The translations under genes were made by a program, and so were the position numbers. Shown here in pieces: positions 9,857 through 18,064 of a DNA stretch of 64,000 bases; the first letter of the stretch is position 1; each line of letters begins with the position of its first letter. The DNA is from Sphingobacterium tabacisoli. GTDB lineage: Bacteria > Bacteroidota > Bacteroidia > Sphingobacteriales > Sphingobacteriaceae. The stretch is taken from the NCBI RefSeq assembly GCF_017908035.1, contig NZ_JAEQMU010000004.1:1-64000 (forward strand), in the 5' to 3' direction. The notes below the pieces were generated by a model. That model saw only the letters and a program-made list of their open reading frames with translations, made no database searches and had not been told where the DNA came from.

Positions 9857-10448
9857 GTTGATTTTTCTCGTTAACAAAATTAATATAGCACTATGCTCAT
9901 ACTCAGTAAAAAGCATGAAACCAAAAATCAGTTTGGATCACAATTGTAATCTGTACAATAAAATGCCCTAAAATTAATCCCAAGCATCGTAACCTCTGCC
10001 GAAGCAGAAAAACATTGACACTAGAAAAAATTCTCTTAAGTTAAGTTCAAAAAATCGCCTACTTATGTAATGACGATGTACTATAGATAATCCCCAAGGT
10101 GATAGTATAGATGCGCTATCACATATTGTTTAACAATATATGATTCTACAAATATAGGATAAAAACATTTCTATAAAAAATAAATCTTTTTTACACTCAA
10201 TAAGTTACATAATTATAATATTAAGATTACGATCCGTATACTTTTTTTTAAAAAACAACCTACTTACCCTTAACAATTACATCTAGAAATCCGTAGACTG
10301 ATTCATTAAAAATCTGCTATTCCATTGAATTTCGGCCGTTGGACTTATGAGCAAAACGTGAATTTTACACCGACTTCTCAACAAACAATCCACATTGCAT
10401 ATTTCACTTTTGTGGCAAAAAGGCGTATTTTTATTACAGGGAGGTGAT
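9857..10448. other. 592-bp intergenic region between AraC pair and aldehyde dehydrogenase
   Basis: No convincing gene is present. A cysteine-rich reading frame on the minus strand overlaps the dehydrogenase gene and looks like a shadow. The region holds a -7-like element at 9875-9882 for the AraC operon and two adjacent inverted repeats at 10099-10139. An AT-rich stretch follows at 10140-10260. Confidence 0.6.
10099..10139. promoter_or_regulatory. Tandem inverted repeats, operator-like
   Basis: Two dyads abut. GTGATAG (10099-10105) pairs with CTATCAC (10116-10122) across 10 bases. Directly next to it lies a perfect 8-1-8 palindrome, ATATTGTT-T-AACAATAT (10123-10139). Neither is followed by a T-run on either strand, so a protein-binding site is more likely than a terminator. 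It lies between divergent genes. Confidence 0.4.
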
Positions 10449-11846
10449 ATGCAACAACAACTGAAAACGATATTCGAAGGACAAAAAGCACAAAGACAAC
10501 AAACCGGTGTACCATCCGTACAAGAACGTATAGCGTACCTAAAAAAACTAAAGTACAGCATACAGCAACGCGAATCTGCAGTATTCAATGCACTAGCTCT
10601 GGACTTACGAAAAAGTGAATTTGAAGCTGCAGTTACAGAGGTTTATTTTATCTACTCAGAAATCGATTTTGCGATCAGACACCTCCGGCATTGGACACGG
10701 CCCAAACGTACGAAGTCCACTCTGTCCAATCTATTCACAAAAAACAGAATAACCTATCAGCCTAAAGGCACCTGTCTCGTTATAGCTCCCTGGAACTACC
10801 CGTTCCAATTGACGATGGGACCTTTGATCTCGGCTCTCGCTGCGGGTAATACGGTGATGATTAAACCTTCAGAATACAGTATACATACCTCCAATATCAT
10901 CTTTGAGATCCTGAGCGCTGTATTCGATCCGTCTTTAGTATACTGCGCTTTGGGGGATCAAGAGATATCCACGACTCTTCTTGCTCTTCCTTTTGATCAT
11001 ATTTTTTTTACGGGAAGCACCCAGGTGGGGCAAATCGTCATGCAAGCGGCCGCAAAACATCTGAGTTCAGTCACCCTCGAGCTTGGTGGCAAATCACCTG
11101 TACTAATCGACCGCGATACAGATTTACAAAAGGTGGCCGAAAAGGTCGCATGGGGCAAACTTCTCAATGCAGGGCAGACCTGTATCGCACCAGATTACCT
11201 TCTGATACAGCAGAGCCAAGAAGAACAATTCATCCAATTTTTTCAAGCCGCAGTAACACGTTTCATCTACAAACCGTCCGGTGCTATTGATACAGACAGT
11301 TATCCAAAGATCATCACCCCAAAACACCTATCCCGCCTACAACAGCTCACTGACGACGCCTGTACACGAGGCGCATGTATCGCCTGGAAGGGAACTGGAG
11401 ATTCGAAAGACACCTTTGCTCCCACGGTCCTACAGAATGTACCCTTAGATAGCCGGGTAATGCAAGAGGAAATATTCGGCCCCATATTACCCATAATTAC
11501 GTACAACACACTGGAAGAAGCAATAAAATTTGTTCAGGATAGACCAAAGCCATTGGCACTATATATATTCTCTAATAGTACGAAAACGACGGATCATGTT
11601 CTTAAAAATGTGAGTTCTGGAGGTGCTTGTGTCAATGATGTAATTCTTCATGTTTCCAATCTGCACCTCCCTTTTGGCGGAGTCAATCATAGTGGTACTG
11701 GGAGTTCACACGGTTATTTCGGTTTTAAGGCGTTCTCCCATGAGCGCTCTATTATGTACCAATCAAAATTCGGGCTCTCCCAACTTATTTATCCTCCGTA
11801 TACCGATAAGGGTCGTTTATTAAAATGGTTAAAGCGCTTGATGTAA
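10449..11846 (+). CDS. Aldehyde dehydrogenase, class 3-like
   Basis: This 465-residue protein belongs to the NAD(P)-dependent aldehyde dehydrogenase superfamily, which oxidises aldehydes to carboxylates. The general-base signature LELGGKSP falls near residue 211 and the catalytic cysteine motif NAGQTC near residue 245. IAPWNYPFQL and PFGGVNHSGTG are also typical. The short length and the C-terminal HERSIMYQSKFG region resemble class 3 (fatty/aromatic aldehyde) enzymes. I place the start at 10449, behind GGAGG; an unusually clear Shine-Dalgarno for this phylum. An in-frame ATG at 10395 is an alternative. The gene stands alone and converges with the acyltransferase gene, the stops being 5 nt apart. 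Substrate is not determinable. Confidence 0.88.
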   Translation: MQQQLKTIFEGQKAQRQQTGVPSVQERIAYLKKLKYSIQQRESAVFNALALDLRKSEFEAAVTEVYFIYSEIDFAIRHLRHWTRPKRTKSTLSNLFTKNRITYQPKGTCLVIAPWNYPFQLTMGPLISALAAGNTVMIKPSEYSIHTSNIIFEILSAVFDPSLVYCALGDQEISTTLLALPFDHIFFTGSTQVGQIVMQAAAKHLSSVTLELGGKSPVLIDRDTDLQKVAEKVAWGKLLNAGQTCIAPDYLLIQQSQEEQFIQFFQAAVTRFIYKPSGAIDTDSYPKIITPKHLSRLQQLTDDACTRGACIAWKGTGDSKDTFAPTVLQNVPLDSRVMQEEIFGPILPIITYNTLEEAIKFVQDRPKPLALYIFSNSTKTTDHVLKNVSSGGACVNDVILHVSNLHLPFGGVNHSGTGSSHGYFGFKAFSHERSIMYQSKFGLSQLIYPPYTDKGRLLKWLKRLM

Positions 11847-11851
11847 TACCG

Positions 11852-12895
11852 TTACTTCGGCTCTCTTCTCATCCACCGGAGCAATCTAGGTTCGATCTTA
11901 TAACTTATAACGTAAGCTAGCCCCACCATACATACAGTCACAAGCGACACGAGCACATATTTATTCATGTAGGAATATAGTTTATTAAAAATAATAAAGC
12001 CTATATGTTGGTGTAATAGATATAATGGATAAGTCAGCATCCCTAATTGAACCCATCGCTGGCTATTGACAAACTGCATCTTTTTTAAGGCAACCAGCGC
12101 CATAAGAATATAGAACCCAATGATAGCACCTCCGATAACATAGGATGAAAACTCCTCATGAAAAGTGCGTTGCAACCAGTTTATTCTTCCTACCGACGTA
12201 TAGATCGATAAAAAAAGGCAACAGCCCAGCAAAGCGAAATAAATAACTTTCGGCCCAACAGCATAAATTCGATAAAATAGTATTCCAGCAATAAAATAAG
12301 AGCTCCAATCCAAAATAAAAAAATGATACAGCACTGTATAAATAGGCGTCCCTCCTATAATAAACCGTAAACCAGAAAGGAGTAGCCAAACACAGACCAT
12401 ATAATCGAGACTGATTTTTTTAATATAGTTCACCATTAAAAAGAATACAATCAAGAGGTAAAATTTCATTTCTACGTACAATGACCAATAGGCACCGTCA
12501 ACGTGTCCGACATCAAAGAATGTCTGTATCATTGTCATATTGACCAAAAACTTTGCCCCGGTAACAGCGTACCTAGGAGCCCCAAAATAATAAGTGACTA
12601 TAGCGGTTGCACAGAGACATAACCAATAGACGGGATAAAGTCGTTGAAAACGAGATTGTAAAAACCGGGGTAAGGAAAGGTGTTTTATTGAAAAAGCAAT
12701 CACAAAACCACTAATTATAAAGAACATATCTACCCCTAGATACCCATATTTAAAATAAGACCCCATTTCATCAAAACGCAAGAGTGACATATTGCCAGCT
12801 TTAAAACCTCTATATAAAAAGTGATAACATAGGACTGCCATAGCGGCAATAAACCGGAAAAGATCGATCTGATAAACCCTTGTAGATGACGTCAT
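11852..12895 (-). CDS. Membrane acyltransferase, OafA/YrhL-like (acyltransferase 3 family)
   Basis: The protein has about 347 residues and roughly ten transmembrane segments. The family opens with a short R/H-containing N-terminus, seen here as YQIDLFRFIAAMAVLCYHFL. GYLGVDMFFIISGFVI follows, a hallmark of the acyltransferase 3 fold with its membrane-embedded active site. SLYVEMKFYL and LYLLHQHIGF are further family motifs. Members acetylate or acylate surface sugars, so lipopolysaccharide or exopolysaccharide decoration is likely but unproven. A -7-type element (TACCTTTG on the minus strand, 12902-12909) overlaps the longer ATG at 12904. I therefore prefer the ATG at 12895, which would make the message almost leaderless. 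It has no same-strand neighbour close enough for an operon. Confidence 0.82.
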   Translation of the reverse strand: MTSSTRVYQIDLFRFIAAMAVLCYHFLYRGFKAGNMSLLRFDEMGSYFKYGYLGVDMFFIISGFVIAFSIKHLSLPRFLQSRFQRLYPVYWLCLCATAIVTYYFGAPRYAVTGAKFLVNMTMIQTFFDVGHVDGAYWSLYVEMKFYLLIVFFLMVNYIKKISLDYMVCVWLLLSGLRFIIGGTPIYTVLYHFFILDWSSYFIAGILFYRIYAVGPKVIYFALLGCCLFLSIYTSVGRINWLQRTFHEEFSSYVIGGAIIGFYILMALVALKKMQFVNSQRWVQLGMLTYPLYLLHQHIGFIIFNKLYSYMNKYVLVSLVTVCMVGLAYVISYKIEPRLLRWMRREPK

Positions 12896-12901
12896 AGCGC
12901 G

Positions 12902-12909
12902 CAAAGGTA
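12902..12909 (-). promoter_or_regulatory. -7 promoter element of the acyltransferase gene
   Basis: TACCTTTG on the minus strand matches the Bacteroidota consensus TAnnTTTG exactly. A TTTTG lies about 15 bases upstream as a possible, slightly close -33 element. Transcription would begin near 12896, next to the ATG at 12895. Confidence 0.4.
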
Positions 12910-13009
12910 GTCAAACTTTAGAAACAAAATCCGACCTTAATACATATCCACAACCCGGATATGCTACAAATTCATTACGAACCACCTATCTTACTCAAAA
13001 AACAAACTT

Positions 13010-13025
13010 TGGCACGATATTAGAA
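13010..13025 (+). promoter_or_regulatory. Sigma-54-like promoter
   Basis: TGGCACG-ATAT-TAGAA resembles the sigma-54 consensus TGGCACG-N4-TTGCA. The -24 half is perfect. The -12 half matches three of five positions but lacks the C at -12. It lies about 60 bp upstream of a strong terminator with no gene between. Confidence 0.35.
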
Positions 13026-13035
13026 TAGTATTTAG

Positions 13036-13104
13036 TATTCATAATTTAGGTTAATAATTGGTTAGTTAAAAACGCCTAAAGCTCCCCGCTTTAGGCGTTT
13101 TTTT
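13036..13104 (+). ncRNA. Candidate small RNA ending in a strong terminator
   Basis: Between a sigma-54-like site (13010-13025) and a strong intrinsic terminator (13069-13104) there are about 35 transcribed bases plus the hairpin and no reading frame. The next gene begins at 13150 with its own -7-like element after the terminator. The arrangement fits a stand-alone transcript of about 70 nt. The 5' end is inferred from the expected distance to the -12 element. The hairpin could instead only insulate the downstream gene from upstream read-through. Confidence 0.35.
13069..13104 (+). terminator. Strong rho-independent terminator
   Basis: A perfect 14-bp stem (AAAACGCCTAAAGC with GCTTTAGGCGTTTT, loop TCCCC) is followed by more T. 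No protein-coding gene on the plus strand precedes it within more than 1.2 kb, which is why a small RNA is suspected. Confidence 0.8.
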
Positions 13105-13116
13105 ATATAATTCCTT

Positions 13117-13124
13117 TACCTTTG
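13117..13124 (+). promoter_or_regulatory. -7 promoter element of the cytochrome c peroxidase gene
   Basis: TACCTTTG matches TAnnTTTG and ends 25 bp before the ATG at 13150. The -33 position would fall inside the terminator stem, and no clear TTG is there. Confidence 0.4.
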
Positions 13125-13149
13125 TGCCCGTAAAGAAGCGGAAGATCTA

Positions 13150-14088
13150 ATGCATAAATCGAATTCAGGTAAACTCGTCATTGTAAGTGTATTTTTTGTT
13201 GCTGCTATTTTGATAATAGCCTACCAATTTCTGGTCAACAATGACTCTCCCATAAATATAGACAGTCCTGCGCACTTCGGCACCCCTATCAACCAAGACG
13301 ACATTACCGTACAGGGAGCCAGCCTGGGTCGACAGTTGTTCAACGATGTCCTGCTTTCTAGGCACCAACAGATTTCCTGTGCTTCCTGTCACCAACAGAC
13401 AGCTTCCTACGCTGACCTGGGCAAGAGATTCAGCATCGGAGACCGAGGACTTCCGACTACACGAAACGCACCTGTATTGATTAATCTTATCTGGAAGAGC
13501 CATTACTTTGCTGATGGCCGAGCAGATCAGCTAGAGGAAACGATATACAATGCAATCAGGGATACCTTAGAACTCAACAGCAATATTGACTTAATCCTCG
13601 AGCGAGTACGACAGCACCCTATATACAGCAAAAAACTGAAAACGATATTCCAGGTTAAAGAAATCGAAAAAGAGCATGTTATCGATGTGCTGACGCAATA
13701 TCTACGCACCCTAAATTCTTGGGACAGCAGGTATGACCGGATGCTTCGGGGAGATTTAGTCTTTACTGCAGAAGAAAAGCAAGGACAAATGCTATTTGAA
13801 AGCGAATGTGCAAGTTGCCATATCGCTCCTTTTTTTCACAGTAATACAACTATGGTGTCTTTACTGAATCAAAAGCTCCAAAGTCCATCTCTACGCAATA
13901 TACATGCTTCTGCCCCCTATATGCACGATGGACGTTTTGATGGCCTAGATAGTTTATTACTACAGCATCCTGAAGAATTTCCACAAACTTTTCGGAAGAG
14001 GGCGCTGAACCAGCAGGAGCGAAAATCTATTATAACCTTTCTTAAAACCTTATCGGATGAGCAATTTTTGAATCCCAATTCATATTAG
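13150..14088 (+). CDS. Di-heme cytochrome c peroxidase (CcpA/MauG type)
   Basis: This 312-residue protein has one N-terminal hydrophobic anchor or uncleaved signal (about residues 8-29) and two c-type heme motifs, CASCH at 77-81 and CASCH at 220-224. Between and after them are family landmarks: LGRQLFND before the first heme, TRNAPVLIN, the FADGR motif and, late, SLRNIHASAPYMHDGRF. Bacterial enzymes of this family reduce hydrogen peroxide in the periplasm using electrons from small cytochromes or quinols; MauG-like members instead oxidise protein side chains. The length fits the peroxidase group. It is followed after 87 bp by a class IV aminotransferase gene on the same strand, with no obvious functional link. 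Confidence 0.88.
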   Translation: MHKSNSGKLVIVSVFFVAAILIIAYQFLVNNDSPINIDSPAHFGTPINQDDITVQGASLGRQLFNDVLLSRHQQISCASCHQQTASYADLGKRFSIGDRGLPTTRNAPVLINLIWKSHYFADGRADQLEETIYNAIRDTLELNSNIDLILERVRQHPIYSKKLKTIFQVKEIEKEHVIDVLTQYLRTLNSWDSRYDRMLRGDLVFTAEEKQGQMLFESECASCHIAPFFHSNTTMVSLLNQKLQSPSLRNIHASAPYMHDGRFDGLDSLLLQHPEEFPQTFRKRALNQQERKSIITFLKTLSDEQFLNPNSY

Positions 14089-14175
14089 AATTTCCATTCG
14101 CCATAGAAGCCCTTCCTATTGCTTTTCCATATTCCATTGACTAAGTTTGTTACCATAACCACTAAACAAAAAACA

Positions 14176-15003
14176 ATGCAAATACCCTATGTAATTTTCA
14201 ATGGGACACTGATCCCTGAAAATGAAGCCAAATTAGGAATCACTGATCTTGCCGTAGTCCGAGGCTATGGGATATTTGATTATTTTAAAAGCGTACAAGG
14301 AAAACCTATTTTTATCGAAGACAATATTGATCGCTTTTACCATTCGGCACGCCTTATGGACCTCCCCGTAAACTACAGTCGGCTAGAGCTCAAAAAAATG
14401 ATCGATCAGCTGATGCAGGCCAATAATATGCCCGACTCCGGCATCAAGATACTACTGACGGGAGGCTACAGTTCTGACGGCTATACCATTACCGAACCGA
14501 ACCTGATTATCAGTCAGCATCCCATAACACGGGACAACACAACAGAAGAGCAAGGAATCAAACTACTGCCTTTCGAATATCACCGTCCCTTCAGTCAGGC
14601 CAAGTCTATTGATTATGTAATGGGCATACAAGCCCTTAAAGTCGCTAAAAAAGAGGGAGCCAATGATGTCATCTATGTACAGAATGGACTTATTTCGGAA
14701 TGCCCGCGTGCCAATTTCTTCTTGATCAGCTCAGAGGGCAAATTACTCACTGCTGATGATGATGTACTGCAAGGTATTACCCGGATGAAGATTCTTGAAC
14801 TGGCAAAAGAAAAAATCGAAGTTGAAATACGGGACATCACGTTAGAAGATTTAAAAAATGCACGCGAAGCATTTATCAGTTCAACCACTAAGAACATCAC
14901 ACCGGTCACCGCTGTGCTCGGTTATAAAGACTTTGGTCCAGGAGCGGGTATGGTAACCCGCCGCCTACAACAGCTACTCGAAGAACTGATATACAACAGT
15001 TAA
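14176..15003 (+). CDS. Class IV PLP aminotransferase (branched-chain or D-amino-acid type)
   Basis: This 275-residue enzyme has fold-type IV aminotransferase features. They are an N-terminal VIFNGTLIPENEAKLGITDLAVVRGYGIFD, shortened here as FNGTLIP and RGYGIFD, a lysine in AKSIDYVMG as the likely PLP Schiff base, and ECPRANFFLI matching the ExxxxNxF cofactor-binding pattern. SSTTKNITPV near the end is the usual phosphate-binding or substrate loop. The family covers branched-chain aminotransferase, D-alanine aminotransferase and aminodeoxychorismate lyase, and sequence alone does not choose between them. The frame opens earlier at 14119, but ATG 14176 follows an A-rich stretch and matches the usual family N-terminus. 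Confidence 0.85.
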   Translation: MQIPYVIFNGTLIPENEAKLGITDLAVVRGYGIFDYFKSVQGKPIFIEDNIDRFYHSARLMDLPVNYSRLELKKMIDQLMQANNMPDSGIKILLTGGYSSDGYTITEPNLIISQHPITRDNTTEEQGIKLLPFEYHRPFSQAKSIDYVMGIQALKVAKKEGANDVIYVQNGLISECPRANFFLISSEGKLLTADDDVLQGITRMKILELAKEKIEVEIRDITLEDLKNAREAFISSTTKNITPVTAVLGYKDFGPGAGMVTRRLQQLLEELIYNS

Positions 15004-15032
15004 CACCTGACGGAAAAATTATCTTAGCACCA

Positions 15033-15071
15033 AAAACATAATGCACCACTCCTTTCGGAGGGCGCATTATG
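15033..15071 (-). terminator. Terminator of the heme operon
   Basis: ATAATGC and GCATTAT flank an inner CTCC/GGAG stem with a TTTC loop at 15039-15071. On the minus strand the hairpin is followed by GTTTTTGG. It lies between converging genes and mainly serves the HmuY-like gene. Confidence 0.65.
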
Positions 15072-15090
15072 GATAAACAAAAGAGAAATA

Positions 15091-15681
15091 TTAGAACTTA
15101 TTCGTTCCATTCGACTGTAATACATAGTTGAATGTATAGTGCTGTTTTGGCCATTTCTCGCCACGAGTAGGTATATCTGCAAAATCCGGAGTTTTCACAT
15201 TAGGACTACCTTTATAGTAACTCAACATCTCCAATTTAACGTAATTCCCCTTACTGGTCTTCACAAGAATAAGCACCCCTGGCTTCATCAATATAGCGTG
15301 TTGGGGCGCATTGTACAAGGTATTCACATAGTAGGTATTATTCCCCGTTATTCCCGAATTGCTATACCCCTCTGTTGGAGCCGTATGGTAACTATCCAAC
15401 ACACCTTCTACCAATTGCCCCACTGCACCATTCCCGAAACCGATTGTAGTACCTGTTATCTTGATATCCCAATCAGTAGAGTTTTCTTCGGTTTCTCGGT
15501 TCTTTTCCAAACTGAAATACACCCCACCTTTATCCAGACCGTTGAGATCTTTTACCGCAACTACCTCCTGTTTATTCGCTACCTCGTCGAGCTCCTTATT
15601 GTCTTTACTACAGCTGGTCAGGAGAAGTCCCGCCGAAATTGCAAACAAACTAACTTTTTGAAAAATGTGATTTTTAATCAT
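15091..15681 (-). CDS. HmuY-like heme-binding lipoprotein
   Basis: This 196-residue lipoprotein has a signal peptide ending in the lipobox LLLTSC. The body shows the HmuY pattern: a GGVYFSLEK strand near the N-terminus, TDWDIKITGT in the middle, and a closing KQHYTFNYVLQ resembling the family's C-terminal aromatic strand. In Porphyromonas, HmuY is a surface hemophore that hands heme to the TonB receptor HmuR. The gene is last in a three-gene operon after a TonB receptor (27-bp gap) and a PepSY membrane protein, which supports a role in heme or related iron capture. Heme-ligating residues cannot be assigned with confidence from sequence alone. Confidence 0.75.
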   Translation of the reverse strand: MIKNHIFQKVSLFAISAGLLLTSCSKDNKELDEVANKQEVVAVKDLNGLDKGGVYFSLEKNRETEENSTDWDIKITGTTIGFGNGAVGQLVEGVLDSYHTAPTEGYSNSGITGNNTYYVNTLYNAPQHAILMKPGVLILVKTSKGNYVKLEMLSYYKGSPNVKTPDFADIPTRGEKWPKQHYTFNYVLQSNGTNKF

Positions 15682-15707
15682 TGCTTTTATAATTTAATAT
15701 GAATGTA

Positions 15708-18032
15708 CTAGTTGATTATGCGATAAGATATCCCGGCAAAGAATAGACGTCCCGGCATTGTCGCCACTCCGGTGCGTCTGACATCTCCTAAGTTTTCTGC
15801 CGAAAGGGTACATGTTATGCGGTCTTTGTAAAATGATTTGACAATAGATGCATTAAATAGAGAATAACCAGGAGCATATTCTTCATCTAAATTCAGGATC
15901 CCATTCCCGTCAATATCCCGAACGCCAAATCGCCCACGATAAGCCCAACGTAGCGTAAATACCAACCCCGGCTTTGGACAGTTATAAGTCATGCTCATAT
16001 TACCTGTATACTGCGATCTGTTAAACAGTCCACCATACTCATCCGGTCTGACCAACCGACTGGTTCCGGTCTCTGCATCACGTGTATAGTATCCTTTTCC
16101 GGCCGTTATAGCATCCTGCACAGTGGTATTCGCTGTGCGCAGATATTGTCCTGCCACCTGTAAATGGAGATCCCGCCATTTGTAAGAAATAGTAGACTCT
16201 ATACCTTTAATGACTACGTGTTCCTGATTCGAGTAGGTATATACCGATTTACCATTGGTCTTAGTTGCCAACACAAAGGTTTCGATCAGATTGGATACCT
16301 CATTATAAAATACATTAGCACTTATTGTCATTGGCTTCCATGGAGATAATCGTACACCTCCCTGATAGTTCCATGAACGCTCAGCATGCAGCGCTTTAAT
16401 TCGTGCAGGATCAAACAAGACCTCGGCTATTTCTCCTGCCTCTATAAGCCTATTTAATTTATAAGCTGCATCTTCTGCACCGAATACGCTATATCCCTGA
16501 GTAGGATTTGTCCAATTGAGATACAGCTCCCTAAAATCTGGAGCTTTATATGCGCTCCCCACAGAACTATTAAGCCTAAGCCACGGCAACAGCTTGTATT
16601 GTGCAGCTATCTTGGGGCTAAATTGCGAGTCGTACACATTATGTATATCGAATCGCCCACCAGCGATTACATTCAAGCGTTCTGAAATTTCCACATCCGC
16701 CTGTAAATAAGCAAATCCGGATTTGAATTCCTTTTTATCGTCATACCGATTTGCTTTCAACCATTCATCCGTCACACCTGCACCTCCTGTCAGATACACC
16801 TTATCATTGACTTTAAAATCATGTTGCAGTTCTATTCTGGAAAACATTTGATCAAAGAAATCATGATTATACAGTTTACCGTCCTCCACCACATGAATAC
16901 GTGTATCCGTTTTGTAAAGAGATTGATTAATCCTTAAAAAAGACTTGTGCCTATCTGAAAACCGATATTCCACCCGAGGAGTAAAAGCCAGGTCCCTTCT
17001 TAAGAATTTGGACGAAACCATTTCTTGGGCAACAGCTGTATTAGTTTTATAGTTGTCATGAGCATATTCATCATTGTATTTCAGCCCCAGCCTAATATCC
17101 AACTTCGGTATCGCGTGATAGTCAACATTGACATGCCCCGTGTAACCGTAAAATGGAGCAACAGTTTTTCCTACTGCCTCATCAGCGTAGCCATATCCAC
17201 TATTACTAAACCGGTTAAAAGCGGCATACACTCCCGACTTGCGTCCCACTATACTGCCATCCACACCTATATCCAATGCGTTATGCGTACCATAACGTAC
17301 AGCAGCCCCCAATTGTCTTCCCAATACAGCCTTCTTCGTAATGATATTGACAACGCCTGCCATGGCTTCCGACCCGTACAATGAAGATGAAGGTCCTTTC
17401 AGAATTTCCACTCGCTCGACATTTGCCATAGTGATCCGAGAAAGTTCCAATGTACCTGAACTTCTTCCAATAACCGGTTCACCATCAATAAGTATCAACG
17501 TATACTTTGCATCAAATCCCTGTAGCTGTAGGCCTGTTCCGTGATTCTCGACCAATACCACCCCAGGCTGTTCAGCGAGCACCTCATTAAGCCGTACCAT
17601 TCCTTTTTGTTGAAACTCTTCTTTAGTAATCACCGTCATTGGCAATGGAATATCTTCCAACTTCTTTTCAGTACGTGTTGCCGTTATAATGACTTCATGC
17701 AGCGCTACCGAGTCTCTAAGCAATTTAAAAACAAGGCACTTCCTTTCTCCAAAGGTTCCTTTATACTGCTGTTTGGCATATCCAATCTTGCTTATCTGTA
17801 AATCATGACTTCCCCTATCAGCATTAAAGTAAAACTGTCCTCTATCATCTGTTTTCTCCGTCTGTTTGGTCTGGAGCAAGTAGACGGTAGCCCCCGATAT
17901 AGGTTCCTCATTTTCATCGACAACCTGCCCTTGCAATCGAGCATCTGTCTGCGCAGATACGTGACCTATTTCTCCCGAAAAGGCACAGTGAAGCAACAAA
18001 ATAGCTGCTATTTTGCAATTGATAAATCTCAT
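15708..18032 (-). CDS. TonB-dependent outer-membrane receptor, heme-type (HmuR-like)
   Basis: This 774-residue protein has a signal peptide ending VSAQ and an N-terminal carboxypeptidase-regulatory-like domain (about residues 30-110, starting LQGQVVDENEEPISGATVYL). The TonB box/plug region begins near residue 118 with EVIITATRTEKKLEDIPLPMTVI, the TATRTE phrase being typical. The plug shows VEILKGPSSSLYGSEAMAGVVNI, and a beta-barrel follows, ending with the usual aromatic strand FAGISYRI. Such receptors import iron chelates or heme using TonB energy. Its neighbours are a PepSY protein upstream and a HmuY-like lipoprotein downstream, which point to heme. Barrel residues do not decide the ligand. 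Confidence 0.85.
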   Translation of the reverse strand: MRFINCKIAAILLLHCAFSGEIGHVSAQTDARLQGQVVDENEEPISGATVYLLQTKQTEKTDDRGQFYFNADRGSHDLQISKIGYAKQQYKGTFGERKCLVFKLLRDSVALHEVIITATRTEKKLEDIPLPMTVITKEEFQQKGMVRLNEVLAEQPGVVLVENHGTGLQLQGFDAKYTLILIDGEPVIGRSSGTLELSRITMANVERVEILKGPSSSLYGSEAMAGVVNIITKKAVLGRQLGAAVRYGTHNALDIGVDGSIVGRKSGVYAAFNRFSNSGYGYADEAVGKTVAPFYGYTGHVNVDYHAIPKLDIRLGLKYNDEYAHDNYKTNTAVAQEMVSSKFLRRDLAFTPRVEYRFSDRHKSFLRINQSLYKTDTRIHVVEDGKLYNHDFFDQMFSRIELQHDFKVNDKVYLTGGAGVTDEWLKANRYDDKKEFKSGFAYLQADVEISERLNVIAGGRFDIHNVYDSQFSPKIAAQYKLLPWLRLNSSVGSAYKAPDFRELYLNWTNPTQGYSVFGAEDAAYKLNRLIEAGEIAEVLFDPARIKALHAERSWNYQGGVRLSPWKPMTISANVFYNEVSNLIETFVLATKTNGKSVYTYSNQEHVVIKGIESTISYKWRDLHLQVAGQYLRTANTTVQDAITAGKGYYTRDAETGTSRLVRPDEYGGLFNRSQYTGNMSMTYNCPKPGLVFTLRWAYRGRFGVRDIDGNGILNLDEEYAPGYSLFNASIVKSFYKDRITCTLSAENLGDVRRTGVATMPGRLFFAGISYRIIN

Positions 18033-18064
18033 TATATATTATGCTTTAATGACTACTGACAGAT

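Noticed and set aside
10283..10588. Cysteine-rich minus-strand reading frame of about 100 residues
   Set aside because: It overlaps the start of the aldehyde dehydrogenase gene, has no recognisable domain, signal or start context, and its composition looks like an out-of-frame shadow.
13068..13104. Riboswitch upstream of the cytochrome c peroxidase gene
   Set aside because: The structure is one simple hairpin with a T-run and a promoter element follows it, so it lies before rather than inside the gene's leader.
15139..15702. 187-residue plus-strand frame opposite the HmuY-like gene
   Set aside because: The minus-strand gene has a lipobox, HmuY-like motifs and operon context; the plus-strand frame has none.
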